64,000 bases of DNA from assembly GCF_000260115.1 (NCBI RefSeq), contig NZ_JH651379.1:682001-746000 (forward strand), given 5' to 3'. This stretch comes from Galbibacter orientalis DSM 19592. GTDB lineage: Bacteria > Bacteroidota > Bacteroidia > Flavobacteriales > Flavobacteriaceae. Shown piece after piece: positions 47,043 to 58,340 of this stretch (positions within the stretch are counted from its first letter, which is position 1; each line of letters begins with the position of its first letter). The notes beneath the pieces are model-generated. The model saw only the letters and a program-made list of their open reading frames with translations, did no database searches and was not told the origin of the DNA. A program made the position numbers and the translations under genes.

Positions 47043-48716
47043 CTACTGAAAAGATACGGTTTCTTTTGATAATGATTTAGCAATTGATATTTGTTGCTTT
47101 ACATTGTTAAAGTCTGCCAACTCTAATTTAATCTCAGAAGAAGTTGTACCTAAAACCTTAACGGCCTTTTTACCATTATCAGAAAAAGTAAAACCTTCAA
47201 CAACAATATCATTAGAATTATAAATGATAAGCGCTTCTGTTTTCTTGCTAATCACTTTTACATTTTTTAGCTGAAGACCACGAGTATCAATTACAGTAAT
47301 TCCTTCATCAGCTTCAAGCATCGCATTTTCTAAGGTTACATTTTCTAAACTTTTCTCTGGAAGTCCCATAAAAAAAGCTGCTTTTCCTGAATTTGTTGCT
47401 ATGATATTTTTCATATAAATATTTTTAAAAACAGGAGTTTCTTCAGTTACAGCAACCTTTTGTTCGTCTCTTTGTTCATCTTCTGCATTTTGATTTTCTT
47501 CTAAAATAGGAGCGTTTCCGCTATAAAACATATTAAACCGAATAGCTTCCGTAGGAATATTTATCATATTAATGTCAGATATATAGATGTTTTCTACCAC
47601 TCCCCCTCTTCCACGAGTACTTTTAAAACGCAAACCAACATCGGTTCCAATAAAATTACAATTAGATACATTTATATTTTTTACACCTCCAGACATTTCA
47701 CTCCCTATTACAAAACCTCCATGAGCATGATAAACGGTATTATTTTTAACAATAACATTTTCAGTAGGAATGCCTCTATCTCGACCGTCTTTATCTTTAC
47801 CAGATTTAATGCAAATGGCATCGTCTCCAACATCAAAAGTATTATTGTAGATTAAAACATTTTTACAAGATTCTAAATCTAATCCATCTCCATTTTGACT
47901 GTACCAAGGATTTCTTACCTTAAGATTTCTTATAATTACATTCTCACTCATTAATGGATGAATATTCCAAGCAGGAGAATTCTGAAATGTTGGCCCATCT
48001 AATAACACTTTATTACAATTTACAATGCTTACCATTACTGGACGAAGAAAATCTTTCACCGATTCTAAGTCTTCTTTTTTTGTAAGATTAGGCACATTAA
48101 AATATTCTCTGCTATCAAATCCTTTTTTAGAGCTTTTTGTTGGAAACCATATTTTCCCGTCTTCAGAAAGCACTCCTCCAGAAGCTACTAAATTATCCCA
48201 TTGCTTTGAAGTCATTTTTCCCTTCTTTACAGGTCTCCACGCATCTCCATTTCCATCAATAACACCTTTCCCTGTAATTGCAATATTCTCAACATTCATT
48301 GCATTTATTGGAGAGATACAGCGCATGGTATTTAAGCCTTCAAAACTGGTATCAGTCAAAGGATAATCTTCAAAATTTTTACTGAATAACAACAAAGCAC
48401 CATCTTCTAAATGAAGATTAATATTACTCTTTAATGTAATAGGGCCTGTTAACCAAATACCTCTCGGGATTTTAACAGTTCCACCTCCCTTTTTAGACAC
48501 CTCACTAATTGCCTTTTCTATAGCTTGTGTATTCTTCTCCAACCCTCCAGCAACGGCACCATATTTTTCAATACTAACAGTTAATTTTGGAAAAGAAACC
48601 AACGGCACTTTTGACATCTCAATAGCTACATTTTCATAAATCGAAGAGGGGACAGGCTCAATTTCTTGAGACATTCCTATGGTAAAACTTAATAATATAC
48701 ATATTAGAATATGCAT
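47043..48716 (-). CDS. glycoside hydrolase family 28 (polygalacturonase-like)
   Basis: This 557-residue parallel beta-helix enzyme starts at ATG 48716 with a signal peptide (MHILICILLSFTIGMSQ); a GTG 36 bases upstream is in frame but less likely. The GH28 acids are in NGDGLDLES and GDDAICIKSG, with an HGG-type motif AHGGFVIGSE and RFK (LRFKSTRG) replacing the usual RIK. An extra acidic loop (ENQNAEDEQRDEQK) lies near residue 405. It hydrolyses galacturonan backbones, endo or exo unknown. It follows a 320-base gap and may begin a second PUL transcript with GH3 and the esterase. Confidence 0.9.
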   Translation of the reverse strand: MHILICILLSFTIGMSQEIEPVPSSIYENVAIEMSKVPLVSFPKLTVSIEKYGAVAGGLEKNTQAIEKAISEVSKKGGGTVKIPRGIWLTGPITLKSNINLHLEDGALLLFSKNFEDYPLTDTSFEGLNTMRCISPINAMNVENIAITGKGVIDGNGDAWRPVKKGKMTSKQWDNLVASGGVLSEDGKIWFPTKSSKKGFDSREYFNVPNLTKKEDLESVKDFLRPVMVSIVNCNKVLLDGPTFQNSPAWNIHPLMSENVIIRNLKVRNPWYSQNGDGLDLESCKNVLIYNNTFDVGDDAICIKSGKDKDGRDRGIPTENVIVKNNTVYHAHGGFVIGSEMSGGVKNINVSNCNFIGTDVGLRFKSTRGRGGVVENIYISDINMINIPTEAIRFNMFYSGNAPILEENQNAEDEQRDEQKVAVTEETPVFKNIYMKNIIATNSGKAAFFMGLPEKSLENVTLENAMLEADEGITVIDTRGLQLKNVKVISKKTEALIIYNSNDIVVEGFTFSDNGKKAVKVLGTTSSEIKLELADFNNVKQQISIAKSLSKETVSFQ

Positions 48717-49036
48717 TTTGAAAGTATGAGTATTTTGAAATTTGTTCTTCACAAGAATATATTTATGTTATACATTTTAATTTTAAATCATTAATGTCCT
48801 AGTAAAAATACAAGACCGCTTCACTATAAGAAAAAAGACTAAATCTTAACTGCCATAAAACAAGTAGTTTAAAGAAACAACATTACTAAAACCCTCTTTT
48901 AATTCATTTTTATTAATAGCTAGGAGTCTATTTTAAAAACCTTCGATTTATTCAGCTCCTTTTACTTATTTCTACACAGAGTCTTTAGGCAAACTCAGGA
49001 CAAGACCTAGGGACTTAAACCCTCTATGGGATTAAA
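48717..49036. other. 320-base PUL gap with degenerate intergenic repeat (copy C)
   Basis: The gap separates GH95 from the second GH28 gene. At 48990-49037 the segment CAAACTCAGGACAAGACC then CTAGGGACTTAAACCCTC, TATGGGATTAAA resembles the 3' half of copies A and B. No gene is seen. The rest is AT-rich and could hold a promoter for GH28-GH3-esterase, but no exact TAnnTTTG box was found. Confidence 0.5.
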
Positions 49037-51493
49037 TTATTCTTTGGTTATAAAACTATAAGAAGTTCCTTTTTTTGTAGGAATCTCGTACAAATAAAAA
49101 TTATACTCCTCTTCGTCTTCTAATTGTGCGTCTTTTGAAATAATAACGTCTTTTATTGACGGATTTTGATAAAACAAATTTTTATTTTCTCCCAATGCTT
49201 TTGGTAATTCCTTCCCAGAAGCATCAAGCAAAACTTCTTTTGTACGAATACGCAAATTCCCACCAAGTTTAGACTTAACTTTTACCGATACAAGTTTGTT
49301 ATGAGTCCAATTTAAATCTACTTCAAAACCACCTCTCGCCATAAGTCCTTTTACACCTCCTTTATCCCAATCGGATGGCAATGCAGGTAAGAGAAATAAT
49401 GCCTCATCATGAGATTGAATTAACATCTCTGCAATCCCCGCTGTACAACCAAAATTACCATCAATCTGAAAAGGAGGATGCGCATCAAATAAATTAGGAT
49501 AGGTTCCTCCAGAAGTGGTTCCATCTTCCACCATGGTAAGTTGTTCTTGTATTAATTTATAAGCACGATTTCCATTTAGCATTCTTGCCCAAAAATTTAC
49601 TTTCCAACCCATAGACCACCCTGTAGATTTATCGCCTCGCTGATTTAATGTATTTCTTGACGCCTGAAATAGTTCTGGATTTTTAAAAGGAGATATTTGA
49701 GCCGATGGATATAACCCGTATAAATGAGAGATATGCCTATGTTTATTATTAGGGTTATCCCAATCTTCAATCCACTCTTGTAATTGAGCGTGTTTTCCTA
49801 TTTGCATAGGCGGTAATTTTGACTTCTTCTCTTCAACCACCTTAATAAAATCGGCATCTATATTTAAAGTTTTTGCTGCAGTAATGACATTATTAAAAAC
49901 ATCAAAAACCAATTGATTATCCATAGTTGTACCATAAGTTACCCCTACACCATCGATGTATTTATTTTCTGGAGAGATGGAAGGCGTTACTACAAGCCAT
50001 CCATTTTTAGGTTCTTTTTGTAAAACATCAACATAAAAAAGTGCTGTTTCTTTTAAAATTGGATAATACTTTTTTAAAAAATTTATATCTCCTGTAAATA
50101 AAAAATGCTGCCATAAATGCTGACTTAACCATGCGCCTCCCATTGGCCAAAATCCATAAAAACCTCCGTCTACAATTCCAGAAATTCGCCATATATCTGT
50201 ATTATGATGCATATTCCATCCTCTAGCATGATACATTTTATGAGCACTTTCCTTCCCCGTTTCCGATAAATCTTCTAGCATTGAAAATAAAGGAGCATGA
50301 AGTTCTGATAAGTTAGTAACTTCTGCTGGCCAATAATTCATTTCAGTATTAATATTTACTGTGTATTTACTGTCCCATGGCGGCGATAATTTATTATTCC
50401 AAATTCCTTGCAGGTTTGCTGGTTGCCCGCCTTCTCTAGAACTCGAAATTAATAAATACCGTCCAAATTGAAAGTATAAGGAAATCAAAGATAAATCATG
50501 ATTTTTAGAAAATGTTTTCAACCTTTCATCTGTAGTTAGATTGCTCAAGTTTTCTTTTCCTAATTTTAAATCTACTCGCTTAAATAAGTCCTGATAATCT
50601 TCAATATGGGATTCTAACAATGCTTCTATAGATTTATTTTTAACATTATTTAAAAACTTTAAAGCAACTTCGTCTTCGGCATTAGATAAATCGTTGTACT
50701 TTTTAAAGTTTGTACCTATACTTATAAAAAGTAGTACTTCTTGTGCTTTTTCTACACTAAGTTTTCCTTCCCTGCTTACTATTTTTCCTTCTCCAATTAT
50801 CTTAGGATAAATTAGTGTACTAAACTTTACTTTTCCTGGTTTATTTTCACGGGTTTCACTAACGCCTTTTAAATGAAGTATGTTATTTTCAATAGAAGCT
50901 ACATGCTTTTGAGCACTTTGAATTTCAATATCAAAATTCAATTTCTCTGATTTATTTGCTTGGAGATGAATTGCCATAACCTGATCTGGATATGAAACAA
51001 AATACTGTCTATTGTATTGAACTCCATCGGCCAAATAACTAACTTTTGCTACAGCATTTTCAATATTTAATTCTCTTCGGAAATTGGAAATTTTATTATG
51101 GTTTTTAAATGCCAATTTAATATTTCCTACTGTTTGGTATGGCATTCCGTAGTTAGTATTGTCTGGAGTGTTTTTAGGAAAAACTTCTAAAGCTTTTTGT
51201 TGAGCTTCTGTATATTTTCCATTAAATAGTAGTTCTCTAATAGACTCTACATCTTGATAATAATCTTTAGCAATATTATTTCCTGGACTACCAGCCCAAA
51301 CAGTTTCTTCGTTTAGCTGAATTTGATCAACTTTTTCACCTCCATATAACATAGCGCCAATTCTCCCATTTCCTATGGGCAGCGCTTCATTCCAATTATC
51401 GGCAGGCTCATCATACCATAAAACATGATTGCTTTGAGCATTCCCAATGGTAATACATAAAAATAATAATAACGTATAAAACTTAGTTTTCAT
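49037..51493 (-). CDS. glycoside hydrolase family 95
   Basis: This 818-residue enzyme starts at ATG 51493 with a signal peptide ([16 protein letters not shown]). The GH95 opening [19 protein letters not shown] is clear. The active-site Asn pair is Asn380 and Asn382 in [10 protein letters not shown], and the catalytic-region Asp lies in [12 protein letters not shown]95 enzymes are alpha-L-fucosidases or alpha-L-galactosidases. In a pectin locus it could remove L-fucose or L-galactose from side chains such as those of RG-II or decorated RG-I; this is inferred. Its start overlaps the GH43 stop by 11 bases, indicating coupling. Confidence 0.92.
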   Translation of the reverse strand: MKTKFYTLLLFLCITIGNAQSNHVLWYDEPADNWNEALPIGNGRIGAMLYGGEKVDQIQLNEETVWAGSPGNNIAKDYYQDVESIRELLFNGKYTEAQQKALEVFPKNTPDNTNYGMPYQTVGNIKLAFKNHNKISNFRRELNIENAVAKVSYLADGVQYNRQYFVSYPDQVMAIHLQANKSEKLNFDIEIQSAQKHVASIENNILHLKGVSETRENKPGKVKFSTLIYPKIIGEGKIVSREGKLSVEKAQEVLLFISIGTNFKKYNDLSNAEDEVALKFLNNVKNKSIEALLESHIEDYQDLFKRVDLKLGKENLSNLTTDERLKTFSKNHDLSLISLYFQFGRYLLISSSREGGQPANLQGIWNNKLSPPWDSKYTVNINTEMNYWPAEVTNLSELHAPLFSMLEDLSETGKESAHKMYHARGWNMHHNTDIWRISGIVDGGFYGFWPMGGAWLSQHLWQHFLFTGDINFLKKYYPILKETALFYVDVLQKEPKNGWLVVTPSISPENKYIDGVGVTYGTTMDNQLVFDVFNNVITAAKTLNIDADFIKVVEEKKSKLPPMQIGKHAQLQEWIEDWDNPNNKHRHISHLYGLYPSAQISPFKNPELFQASRNTLNQRGDKSTGWSMGWKVNFWARMLNGNRAYKLIQEQLTMVEDGTTSGGTYPNLFDAHPPFQIDGNFGCTAGIAEMLIQSHDEALFLLPALPSDWDKGGVKGLMARGGFEVDLNWTHNKLVSVKVKSKLGGNLRIRTKEVLLDASGKELPKALGENKNLFYQNPSIKDVIISKDAQLEDEEEYNFYLYEIPTKKGTSYSFITKE

Positions 51494-53129
51494 TAGGCTC
51501 CACTTTAAACCAATCAAAATCTGCATACCCACCACGTTTTGCTTCTTGAGTACTCACACTAAATATCCCTACTTTGGCACCAATCCATTTTCCTGGTTGT
51601 GCCTTAAAAGGTTTTCCTATCTTTTTATAATTTCTTCCATTTTCGCTATAGCTAAACTGACACGTTGCATCTGGAGCTGTAACCGTTACTTTAAAATAAA
51701 CCTCATTACTTTTGATTCGCTCTTTAGCATTTTCATTTTCTGCATTTCCTTTAATGGCTCCTAAAGCTTCTGTTTGGGTAATATAATACCCCTCTTTATC
51801 TAATGAAATGGTAAGGGTTGCATAATCCATCCCCATAATTATAAGTCCAGCGCTTTTACCACTCTCTGCCTCTTCTGGAAACAATTTAACCTTTGTGGAT
51901 GCTGAAAAATTTGGAGCTGGAAATTTTTGTAATAATAAATTTGGAACCATCCATAAATTAGGACTCTCTTCTGGAACTTTTATAGAGAAAAGTCTTAAAT
52001 AATCGGTATTTCTAAATTGTGCGTTCCAAAGTACATTTGGATTTGCTTGCCATTGCCATTGCAATCCTAATTCGTCCATATCAAACTCATCAGTCTCAAC
52101 TGGAGTAACTATAGAATAAGATTTTCCAACATTAGGTTTTTTGTGTATTGCAACTGGCTCTCCAATTCCGTTTTTATCGTAATCTTCTCCCATTACTGGC
52201 CAATCGTTTTTCCAACTCATGGGTTGTAAATGCACAATCCTACCATAAGCATCTACGTCTTGAAAATGATAAAACCATGATTCTCCATTTGGAGTATCCA
52301 CCCACGCTCCTTGATGTGGCCCATTAATTTTAGTACTTCCTTGTTCTAATACGACTTTCTCCTCATAAGGTCCATATACATCTTTAGACCTCAAAATAAG
52401 CTGCCATCCTGTAGCAACTCCTCCCGCAGGCGCAAAAATGTAATAATATCCATTTCTCTTATAAAATTTAGACCCTTCAACAGTAGGATGATTTTCATGA
52501 CCATCAAAAACATGTTTTCCACTATCGAGAACTTTGGTTCCATCAGCATTCATTTCATGAACCGTCAACAAACTTTTTACCCCAGCACGACTCCCAGCCC
52601 AAGCGTGTACTATATATGCTTTTCCATTATCATCCCAAAGCGGACTAGGATCAATTGCTCCTTTAGCTTCCATTACTAATACTGGTGCCTCCCATTCTCC
52701 AAAAGGATCTTTGGTCTTTACCATATAAATTCCAAAATCTGGATCTCCCCAATAAATATAAACTTCATTGTTATGGTAACGAATACTTGGCGCCCAAACT
52801 CCATTACCGTGTTGCGGAACCGAGAAATGGTCTACTGGAACTTGCTCGGGCAACGCATAATTAATTAGCTTCCAATTTACCATGTCCTTAGAGTGTAAAA
52901 TGGGCAATCCAGGCGCACAGTTAAAGCTGGAGGCAGTCATAAAATAATCGTCTCCCACACGTACCACATCTGGATCTGAATAATCGGCATACAGAATTGG
53001 ATTTTTATAAGTTCCATCTCCTTGGTCTGCAACCCACACTTTAGACTTATAATTGTCTGGGTTTTGTCCGTAGGAAAAACTTACTAGTAGAGATAAAATA
53101 AAAAATAGTTTTGATTGGCGTAAATTCAT
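51483..53129 (-). CDS. glycoside hydrolase family 43 with C-terminal beta-sandwich
   Basis: This 548-residue secreted enzyme has a signal peptide ([13 protein letters not shown]). The five-bladed propeller carries the general base Asp52 in [10 protein letters not shown], the pKa modulator Asp160 in AIDPSPLW, and the acid Glu218 in TVEGSKF. Residues from about 345 form a concanavalin-type domain ([20 protein letters not shown]), as in many GH43 beta-xylosidase/arabinofuranosidase subfamilies. It probably removes arabinose or xylose from pectic side chains. It lies between the first GH28 gene and GH95. Confidence 0.92.
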   Translation of the reverse strand: MNLRQSKLFFILSLLVSFSYGQNPDNYKSKVWVADQGDGTYKNPILYADYSDPDVVRVGDDYFMTASSFNCAPGLPILHSKDMVNWKLINYALPEQVPVDHFSVPQHGNGVWAPSIRYHNNEVYIYWGDPDFGIYMVKTKDPFGEWEAPVLVMEAKGAIDPSPLWDDNGKAYIVHAWAGSRAGVKSLLTVHEMNADGTKVLDSGKHVFDGHENHPTVEGSKFYKRNGYYYIFAPAGGVATGWQLILRSKDVYGPYEEKVVLEQGSTKINGPHQGAWVDTPNGESWFYHFQDVDAYGRIVHLQPMSWKNDWPVMGEDYDKNGIGEPVAIHKKPNVGKSYSIVTPVETDEFDMDELGLQWQWQANPNVLWNAQFRNTDYLRLFSIKVPEESPNLWMVPNLLLQKFPAPNFSASTKVKLFPEEAESGKSAGLIIMGMDYATLTISLDKEGYYITQTEALGAIKGNAENENAKERIKSNEVYFKVTVTAPDATCQFSYSENGRNYKKIGKPFKAQPGKWIGAKVGIFSVSTQEAKRGGYADFDWFKVEPNEN

Positions 53130-53146
53130 TCTTGTAAAATAAGTGT

Positions 53147-54553
53147 TTAATATTGTTTTCCGTTAATTGATGTATTTGTAAATTGAATCGGTTCTGAATG
53201 TTCAATAAGCATAGGAGTAGCTGCCTTATTTATTACCACATTTTTAAACGTAATATTTTTAACTGGTAACGCTTCTCTGCCTCGCACTAAAATTCCGTAC
53301 TTCCCACCATTGTCTACTTTTACATCTTCAATATGAATATTTTTAATAGAAGGCATATAATCTCCTTCTTGATTAGCATAAATTCCGTAGTGTGTATTTA
53401 CCTTTAAAAAAGCTTCTTTTACTTGACCTACTTCAATATTTTTTACAAAAACATTTTCCACAAAACCTCCTCTAAGAGTATTTGTTTTTATTCTGATAGC
53501 TCTATCTAAATTAGGACTATCCATTTTACAGTTTCTAACATATACATTTCGTACGCCCGCAGAAATTTCGCTTCCCATTACTACACCACCATGACCATCT
53601 TTCATTTCACAGTTTTCAACCACAATATTTTCACTTGGTATGTTTACACGTCTACCATCATCGTTTCTTCCCGATTTAATGGCAATACAATCATCTCCTG
53701 TATCAAATAAGCAATTTTTTATATGAACATTTTTAGAATACTCTGGGTCGCAACCGTCGTTATTTGGTCCATGACTACGAACCGTAACTCCATCCACCGT
53801 AATGTTTACAGATTTTATAGGATGCATAACCCAAAAAGGCGCATTGGTAAACGTAACATCCTTAACTAAAATATTTTCACATTCAAATGGCTCAAAAAAT
53901 GTAGGTCGCAATTGATAACCTTCTCCAAAAACACGTTCTGCAACAGGAGTTCCAGCTTCATTCATTTTTCGAAGTCTCGGAAGATTTACAGAATCTTTTT
54001 GCTGAGGCTCTCCTTCAATATGACCGTAACGCTCTGCTCCACACCAAGGCCACCAATTATCTTTCCCTGCTTGTCCGTTAAAAGTTCCTTTTCCTGTTAC
54101 TGCAATATTTTTTTGTTTATATGCATAGATTAATGGAGAGTAATTCATCAATTCCACCCCTTCATAAGAAGTGTGAACTACAGGCAAATAAGCTTTTTTA
54201 TCTTTTGTAAAAAGTATTTCTGCTCCTTCTTCTAAATGAAAATTCACATTACTTAATAAATGAATTGGCCCTGTAACATACTTTCCTTTAGGAACAATTA
54301 CTTTTCCTCCTCCAGCATCATTACATGCTTTTATAGCATCTTTAATAGCTTTTGAATTATTTGTTTCTCCATCGTTTACTGCTCCGTAATCTTTAATATT
54401 GAAATTTTTATCAGGAAAGTTAGGCACAACAATTTGACTGATAATTTTATCGGCTGGGTCTTGTAATTCAGCAGTAGCTTTCTTCGACTCTTCTTTACAA
54501 GAAAAGCAAGTAAAAATTACAATAAGACTTAAAAATAGATTGTTTAGTTTCAT
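53147..54553 (-). CDS. glycoside hydrolase family 28 lipoprotein
   Basis: This 468-residue protein has a lipoprotein signal (IVIFTCFSC, Cys19). The beta-helix contains NNDGCDPEYS and GDDCIAIKSG with the catalytic Asp residues, HGGVVMGSE, and RIK in RAIRIKTN, all canonical GH28 motifs. Unlike the GH28 further downstream in the PUL, it is lipid-anchored and has the standard NxD and RIK forms. It probably acts on galacturonan or its oligomers at the cell surface or in the periplasm. Confidence 0.93.
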   Translation of the reverse strand: MKLNNLFLSLIVIFTCFSCKEESKKATAELQDPADKIISQIVVPNFPDKNFNIKDYGAVNDGETNNSKAIKDAIKACNDAGGGKVIVPKGKYVTGPIHLLSNVNFHLEEGAEILFTKDKKAYLPVVHTSYEGVELMNYSPLIYAYKQKNIAVTGKGTFNGQAGKDNWWPWCGAERYGHIEGEPQQKDSVNLPRLRKMNEAGTPVAERVFGEGYQLRPTFFEPFECENILVKDVTFTNAPFWVMHPIKSVNITVDGVTVRSHGPNNDGCDPEYSKNVHIKNCLFDTGDDCIAIKSGRNDDGRRVNIPSENIVVENCEMKDGHGGVVMGSEISAGVRNVYVRNCKMDSPNLDRAIRIKTNTLRGGFVENVFVKNIEVGQVKEAFLKVNTHYGIYANQEGDYMPSIKNIHIEDVKVDNGGKYGILVRGREALPVKNITFKNVVINKAATPMLIEHSEPIQFTNTSINGKQY

Positions 54554-54576
54554 GCGTTAATGATTATTATTCTTAT

Positions 54577-56781
54577 TTAGTTTGGATTCCAGTTATCGTT
54601 TCCTTTTAAAACTTCTTCTTTAGTATATTTTTTAATATCCGAAGCTGTTAATTGTTTTGCCCATGGTACACGCTTATTAGACGCTCCTGGACCTGTAGTA
54701 TTGTATTCAGCATAGAAAGTAGTTTTTTCGGCTTGTGGCTTATTCCAATTATGCCAGCCCTCTGGTTTTATATGGTTTTCCATATAACAATTAATCCAAA
54801 TGGTTTGCGCATAATCTCGCCAAGGTCTTCCTAAATAAAACGAGTGTTCTTCGGCTTTGCTTAAAAGCTTACAATTGTAAAACACCATTCCGTAATTAGC
54901 ACTCTTTTCTGTAGAAGCAGCTGTAACATATCCGTGGTCTTTACTCATAATTGTACAGTTCTCAAAAAAAGCGGTAGCCCAACCGAATATATAATCCACC
55001 GTTCCCTCTATATAGCAATCTTTATAGTATTGACGACTCTCTTTTCCATGCAAGTAAAGCGTATCTTGATTTCCTAAAAACTTGCAATTATTAAAACACA
55101 CTCTATCCCCATCTACACGAACTGCAACTGCTTGCCCAACAGGTCCAGCACTATTTTCAAAAGTAATATTTTCAGCATAGAAGTCGTCTCCAAAAACAAA
55201 GAAAGAAGTAGAGCCTGTTGTTCCCATTTCTTCTCCAAAAGCATTGTGTTTACTTGCATAATCGTTGAATGTCAATATAGTATTTTCTTTATCTTCTCCA
55301 ATAAAAGCAACATTAGTTTTAGAAGCTGGGAGTACTAATTTTTCTTTATAGACTCCATTTTTAATAAAAATACGTGTTTGTTTTTTTCTGAAATTTGGCA
55401 CCTCATCTATTGCTGCTTGAACTGAGGTAAAATCTCCTGTACCGTCTAGACTTACTATATAATCAAACTCCCTTTTTTTAAGAAGAGAATTTGCATAAAC
55501 TTCCATATTACTATATTCACTTTTAGCAATTATATGTGAATCCTTAATAGTAGGTTTTAAATTATTCTTAAGTTCCCAATCGTCTGGAATTCCATCTTCG
55601 TCCTTATCATTTTCTATTGAAACCTCTTTTAAAGTTGGCCAGCCTCCTACATCTTTTTGGGAGTCAATGATTCCATTTTTATAAGTAGCTGTTCCTTTTT
55701 TAACTTCAGAAATAATTCTTTTATCTACAGCATCTCTAACCTTGCTTGCTCCTGCATTTTTCAATACCGAGGCATATGATTCTGTTGCTGTTTGTGTGTT
55801 TACATTAGTTATTTTTTCTTCTGAAGAAAGTTTTACTTCGTCTAAATCATCAACTAAAAGACCTTTCCAATTATCTTCTGAAATTTCGGAGTTCCCTTCT
55901 AAAAAATTACCTTCTACATAAAATTTACCATAAGGCTTATAGGGATTTACAATTCTATTAGTTTTTGATTTTTCGGTTGCAGGTCCTGGTTTATAATAAT
56001 TATTAATGATATTATAACGTCCTTTTTCACCCCCATAGGTATTGTCTAGTTTCCAATTATAAATGACGTTATTTCTAAAATCAACAAACTCATCTTTTGT
56101 ATTTGGGGTTGATGAAGAACCGCTAAATCTAGGATTTCGACTACTATTACTTGCAATTAAATTATGATGAAAAGAGGCATTTTGTCCACCCCAAATTCCG
56201 CCATATCCATGCGCTCCTTTTTTATGAATAGAACGATTTAATGCCTCGGAAATAATACACCATTGCATGGTGAAGTTTTTGGTATGATAAAATGATGCAT
56301 TTTCATCGGTAGACCAACTTATAGAACAATGATCAATAATGGCATTTTCGAAACCTCGCCCTCCAAATGCATCGTCTTCTACTCCATACACATCGCCCAT
56401 TCTAAACCTTAAATATCTAATAATAACATTGTCTGCTTTTACACTTACAGGATATCCTTTTATTGTAATTCCATCGCCAGGAGCCGTTTGTCCAAGAATG
56501 GTAAGATCTCCTTTGTTAATATCTAAATCTGACTTTAAATTTATAGTCCCAGAAATATTAAAAACAATAGTTCGGGGACCATTTTTCACAATTCCCTTCC
56601 GCAAACTTCCTTCACCATCGTCGTTAAGGTTTGTAACCACATAAACTTGTCCGCCACGACCACCTGTTGCATAGCGACCAAAACCTTCAGCATTTGGAAA
56701 TGCCAATTGTTGAGCGCTTAAGAAAGCGCTTACAACTAAAAAAAGTGAGAAAAGAAATGTTATTTTTTTCTGATAAAACAT
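54577..56781 (-). CDS. pectate lyase (PL1) - pectin methylesterase (CE8) fusion
   Basis: This 734-residue secreted bifunctional protein has a signal peptide (LFSLFLVVSAFLSA). A PL1-like beta-helix spans about 23-395 (NAEGFGRYATGGRGG, IIDHCSISWSTDEN, RNPRFSG with the catalytic-type Arg). An Asp-rich linker (ENDKDEDGIPDDWE, about 398) follows. The CE8 domain runs from about 439 to the end: Gln550, catalytic Asp573 (NQDTLY) and Asp596 (VDYIFG), and Arg652 (LGRPW). Demethylation and eliminative cleavage of homogalacturonan are thus joined in one chain. It starts 4 bases after the preceding PL1 gene. Confidence 0.93.
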   Translation of the reverse strand: MFYQKKITFLFSLFLVVSAFLSAQQLAFPNAEGFGRYATGGRGGQVYVVTNLNDDGEGSLRKGIVKNGPRTIVFNISGTINLKSDLDINKGDLTILGQTAPGDGITIKGYPVSVKADNVIIRYLRFRMGDVYGVEDDAFGGRGFENAIIDHCSISWSTDENASFYHTKNFTMQWCIISEALNRSIHKKGAHGYGGIWGGQNASFHHNLIASNSSRNPRFSGSSSTPNTKDEFVDFRNNVIYNWKLDNTYGGEKGRYNIINNYYKPGPATEKSKTNRIVNPYKPYGKFYVEGNFLEGNSEISEDNWKGLLVDDLDEVKLSSEEKITNVNTQTATESYASVLKNAGASKVRDAVDKRIISEVKKGTATYKNGIIDSQKDVGGWPTLKEVSIENDKDEDGIPDDWELKNNLKPTIKDSHIIAKSEYSNMEVYANSLLKKREFDYIVSLDGTGDFTSVQAAIDEVPNFRKKQTRIFIKNGVYKEKLVLPASKTNVAFIGEDKENTILTFNDYASKHNAFGEEMGTTGSTSFFVFGDDFYAENITFENSAGPVGQAVAVRVDGDRVCFNNCKFLGNQDTLYLHGKESRQYYKDCYIEGTVDYIFGWATAFFENCTIMSKDHGYVTAASTEKSANYGMVFYNCKLLSKAEEHSFYLGRPWRDYAQTIWINCYMENHIKPEGWHNWNKPQAEKTTFYAEYNTTGPGASNKRVPWAKQLTASDIKKYTKEEVLKGNDNWNPN

Positions 56782-56785
56782 TTAA

Positions 56786-58282
56786 TTATTTGTTTTGCTG
56801 TTCGGTAATCAATGCTACAAGACTATTTATATAAACTTCTATATTGTCATAAGCAGTACTCAATTCATTTCCGTTAGGATTATTAGCCTCGGGATTAAGC
56901 TTCATTTCAATCTTCCAATCGTCTGGCATTCCATCTTTAGAAGAATCTTGTGGTGGCGTTTCACTTTTAAGTTCTGGCCAACCTCCAACATCATTTTGAG
57001 AATCTATAATTCCTTTTGAACTTCCATTAGATCCTTCATAGGTATAATTTCCAGCTTCTACTTCTTTAACTATTCTTTGGTCTATTTCATCTCTAACTAA
57101 AGAAGAACCCCCAAATTCTAGAACTCTTTTATATGCATCTTGAGCTGTATGTGTAGTAACGTTATTCTCAACATCTAGGGGAGAAGGAAGTCTCATTGCT
57201 TGTTTTTCTTCTTCTGAAACCTCTCCATAGCTATGATGGATCTGATTGTAAACTCCATAATTCCAATTATCTTGAGTTACAACTTTACTCCCCTCCATAT
57301 AATTTCCAGAAATGTAAAATTTTCCCCAAATATCATACACTTCGGTATCTGTATTTTTATTTTTATCTATAGCTATTATTCTATCTCTTTTTGCGGTTGC
57401 AGGTCCTGGTTTATAGTAACAATTTACAATATTAACATTCATAGCTTCCCCTCCATAAGCACTATTATTTCCCCAATTATAAATAACGTTATTCCTTAAA
57501 TCCACCAAATCTGTTAATGCAAAGGCTTTCCCAGCTTGCTCTCCCAAACGCGGATTGCGACTATCATGATGTGCTAGTAAATTATGATGAAAAGATGCTT
57601 TTTTACCACCCCAAATACCTCCATAACCATGTGCTCCTTTTTCATGAACAGAGTTTCTTAAACTCTCCGTTACAAAGCACCATTGAAGCGTTGTGTTTTC
57701 ATTTGCATAGAAAGTTGCCGTTTCGTCGGTACTCCAACTAATAGAGCAATGATCTACAATAATATTTTTTTGAAAGCGTGCTTCTAATCCATCTGCCTGT
57801 TGCTGCTCTTCGTCTCCCATTCGAAAACGCAGAAACCTAATGATTACATTGTCTGCTTTAATTAAAACGGGATAATCTTTAATAGTAATTCCATCACCAG
57901 GAGCTGTTTGTCCTGCTATAGTAAGATCTCCATTTTCAATAACTAACCTCGATTTTAAACTTATATTTCCAGAAACCTTAAAAAGAATATATCGAGAGCC
58001 TGCTGTTTCTATGGCTTTTCTAAAACTACCTTCACCACTATCATTTAAATTAGTTACAAAAAGTACTTTTCCTCCTCTCCCTCCTGTTGTATTCCTACCA
58101 AATCCCTCAGCTCCTGGAAAAGCATATGCTTCTTCTTCAATTTGGGGTGGCTTTTCTACGGAGGAGTTTTCTGGTACTGTATCGTCATCATGATTTATTC
58201 CTGTTCCGTCGCTATTAGAACAACTCATAAAGCAGGTAATCAATAAAATAAAAAAGGAATATAAACTTGCTTTATATTTCAT
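56786..58282 (-). CDS. pectate lyase family 1 lipoprotein
   Basis: This 498-residue protein has a lipoprotein signal (FFILLITCFMSC, Cys21), an acidic linker, and a PL1-like beta-helix (GAEGFGRNTTGGRGGKV, IIVDHCSISWSTDE, HDSRNPRLGE). It ends in the PDDWKIEMKLNP segment shared with the lyase half of its neighbour, from which it may derive by duplication. It would cleave pectate at the cell surface. The first gene after a strong hairpin, it may be expressed at a lower level than SusC/SusD. Confidence 0.9.
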   Translation of the reverse strand: MKYKASLYSFFILLITCFMSCSNSDGTGINHDDDTVPENSSVEKPPQIEEEAYAFPGAEGFGRNTTGGRGGKVLFVTNLNDSGEGSFRKAIETAGSRYILFKVSGNISLKSRLVIENGDLTIAGQTAPGDGITIKDYPVLIKADNVIIRFLRFRMGDEEQQQADGLEARFQKNIIVDHCSISWSTDETATFYANENTTLQWCFVTESLRNSVHEKGAHGYGGIWGGKKASFHHNLLAHHDSRNPRLGEQAGKAFALTDLVDLRNNVIYNWGNNSAYGGEAMNVNIVNCYYKPGPATAKRDRIIAIDKNKNTDTEVYDIWGKFYISGNYMEGSKVVTQDNWNYGVYNQIHHSYGEVSEEEKQAMRLPSPLDVENNVTTHTAQDAYKRVLEFGGSSLVRDEIDQRIVKEVEAGNYTYEGSNGSSKGIIDSQNDVGGWPELKSETPPQDSSKDGMPDDWKIEMKLNPEANNPNGNELSTAYDNIEVYINSLVALITEQQNK

Positions 58283-58340
58283 GTGCTTATATGTATTATT
58301 TTAAAATAAAGTTATTTACTAATAAATAATAGTATTTCAA

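Noticed and set aside
48025-48366. 113-residue plus-strand frame opposite GH28
   Set aside because: Antisense shadow of a gene with intact catalytic motifs.
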